Positions 63,612 to 64,000 of a DNA stretch of 64,000 nt are shown here, piece by piece. Position 1 is the stretch's first letter. Each line of letters opens with the position of its first letter. Position numbers and translations under genes: made by a program. The notes under the pieces are model-generated. The model did no database searches, was not told the DNA's origin, and worked only from the letters and a program-made list of their open reading frames with translations. This DNA comes from Spirosoma profusum (lineage in GTDB: Bacteria > Bacteroidota > Bacteroidia > Cytophagales > Spirosomataceae): positions 434,001 through 498,000 of the forward strand of contig NZ_JACWZY010000001.1 in the NCBI RefSeq assembly GCF_014699005.1, read 5' to 3'.

Positions 63612-64000
63612 ATGAGAACGCTTACCAAGCACCTCCTTGCTGCTCTGGCAGGTATCACCTTTATGGCTTCATGCAGCCGCCCTGTAGCTTATTTTCAACC
63701 CAGTGCCCGAGAAAACTTCAAATCAGTTCCTGCAACAACCGTTGCTGTAGCCGCTCCGAGCGAAAATGAAGTCGTGCAGCCCGCCACCGAAAATGTTTCT
63801 GCACAGCCCGCTGAATCAGCAACGCAGGTAACTCAGGTAAAGCAGGCAGTTGATCAGGTAGAAGCATATGTACGCAACGATAATCAATTGGCTTCCAATA
63901 AAAAACTCACCAAACGCATGGCACGTTTGAATGAGATGGTGGCGGCTGCCAGTGATAAAGCAACGGTTTCGACCAATGCCGTTTCGACGACCAAAAAGTT
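63612..64000 (+). CDS. small lipoprotein, paralogue of the preceding gene (3' cut by window edge)
   Basis: The frame is open from ATG 63612 to the last base. It begins MRTLTKHLLAALAG, with lipobox TFMASC and then SRPVAYFQPSARE, identical to the upstream protein over that block. The middle (VDQVEAYVRNDNQLASNKK) aligns with QLDKVDALVRNDSKLAADK. The C-terminal hydrophobic part lies beyond the window. Conservation of the segment next to the lipid Cys suggests it is functional, for example in surface sorting (inference). Confidence 0.8.
   Translation, partial: MRTLTKHLLAALAGITFMASCSRPVAYFQPSARENFKSVPATTVAVAAPSENEVVQPATENVSAQPAESATQVTQVKQAVDQVEAYVRNDNQLASNKKLTKRMARLNEMVAAASDKATVSTNAVSTTKK

Noticed and set aside
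1..64000. tRNA, rRNA, prophage, transposase or integrase genes
   Set aside because: None could be recognised in the sequence on either strand; the repeats present carry no transposase gene.

Overview
The window reads as chromosomal DNA of a Bacteroidota bacterium of the order Cytophagales, most like Spirosoma or a close relative (inference). Pointers are promoter boxes of the TTTG/TAnnTTTG type, few clear Shine-Dalgarno sites, SusC/TonB-type receptors with carboxypeptidase-like regulatory domains, a GLPGLI-type protein, a type IX secretion tail remnant, Bacteroidota-type tail-fibre C-termini and mid-range GC. I found no phage, insertion sequence, CRISPR array, rRNA or tRNA.

Layout. 0-5.2 kb: a surface-glycan group (polysaccharide deacetylase, two GT87-like membrane transferases, a methyltransferase, a GH43-like secreted protein). 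5.2-11.6 kb: DciA, a SAM-I riboswitch with metX, a secreted lipase, a nucleotide-sugar epimerase and the Kup potassium transporter. 11.9-20.9 kb: a compact phospho-signalling island with two FHA proteins that also carry Zn-ribbons, an unknown protein with a Ca-binding-like loop, a PP2C phosphatase, a caspase-like protease, a membrane Ser/Thr kinase and a TPR membrane protein, followed by a PKD/LamG lipoprotein. 20.9-25.3 kb: an anti-sigma-like/ECF sigma pair divergent from a large secreted repeat protein whose sorting tail appears to have decayed. 25.5-27.7 kb: mntH and mntR, divergent around a perfect palindromic operator. 27.8-36.7 kb: an LptF/G permease, an EamA transporter and a second glycan cluster (two multi-pass proteins, GT2, MBOAT, FkbM). 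36.7-43.9 kb: housekeeping genes msrB, moxR, prmC, ribD, nagA, aroA. 44-49.2 kb: a heptad coiled-coil protein, PhyH oxygenase, OMP, DUF4260, AraC, Uma2 and BtuF-like genes. 49.3-58.8 kb: a GLPGLI/TonB-type pair, an AT-rich OMP gene, an M42 peptidase, DUF4180 and a TonB receptor. 58.9-64 kb: an XRE regulator, clpP and clpX with a lipoprotein gene between them, and two tandem paralogous small lipoproteins, the last cut by the window edge.

Two structures cut across the genes. First, the word TACGT/ACGTA is several times over-represented in most genes regardless of reading frame, but at background level in one AT-rich gene (53.4-54.7 kb). Second, many gaps hold hairpin-forming repeats of at least two kinds: REP-like GTCATnCTGAG elements, and inverted arrays with a 7- or 8-nt internal period. 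Several intrude into coding sequence: one sits as exactly 30 codons inside ribD, and others supply apparent start codons or signal-peptide codons.

The most notable gene system is the FHA/PP2C/caspase/kinase operon, whose catalytic residues all look intact. Its function is not known from the sequence.
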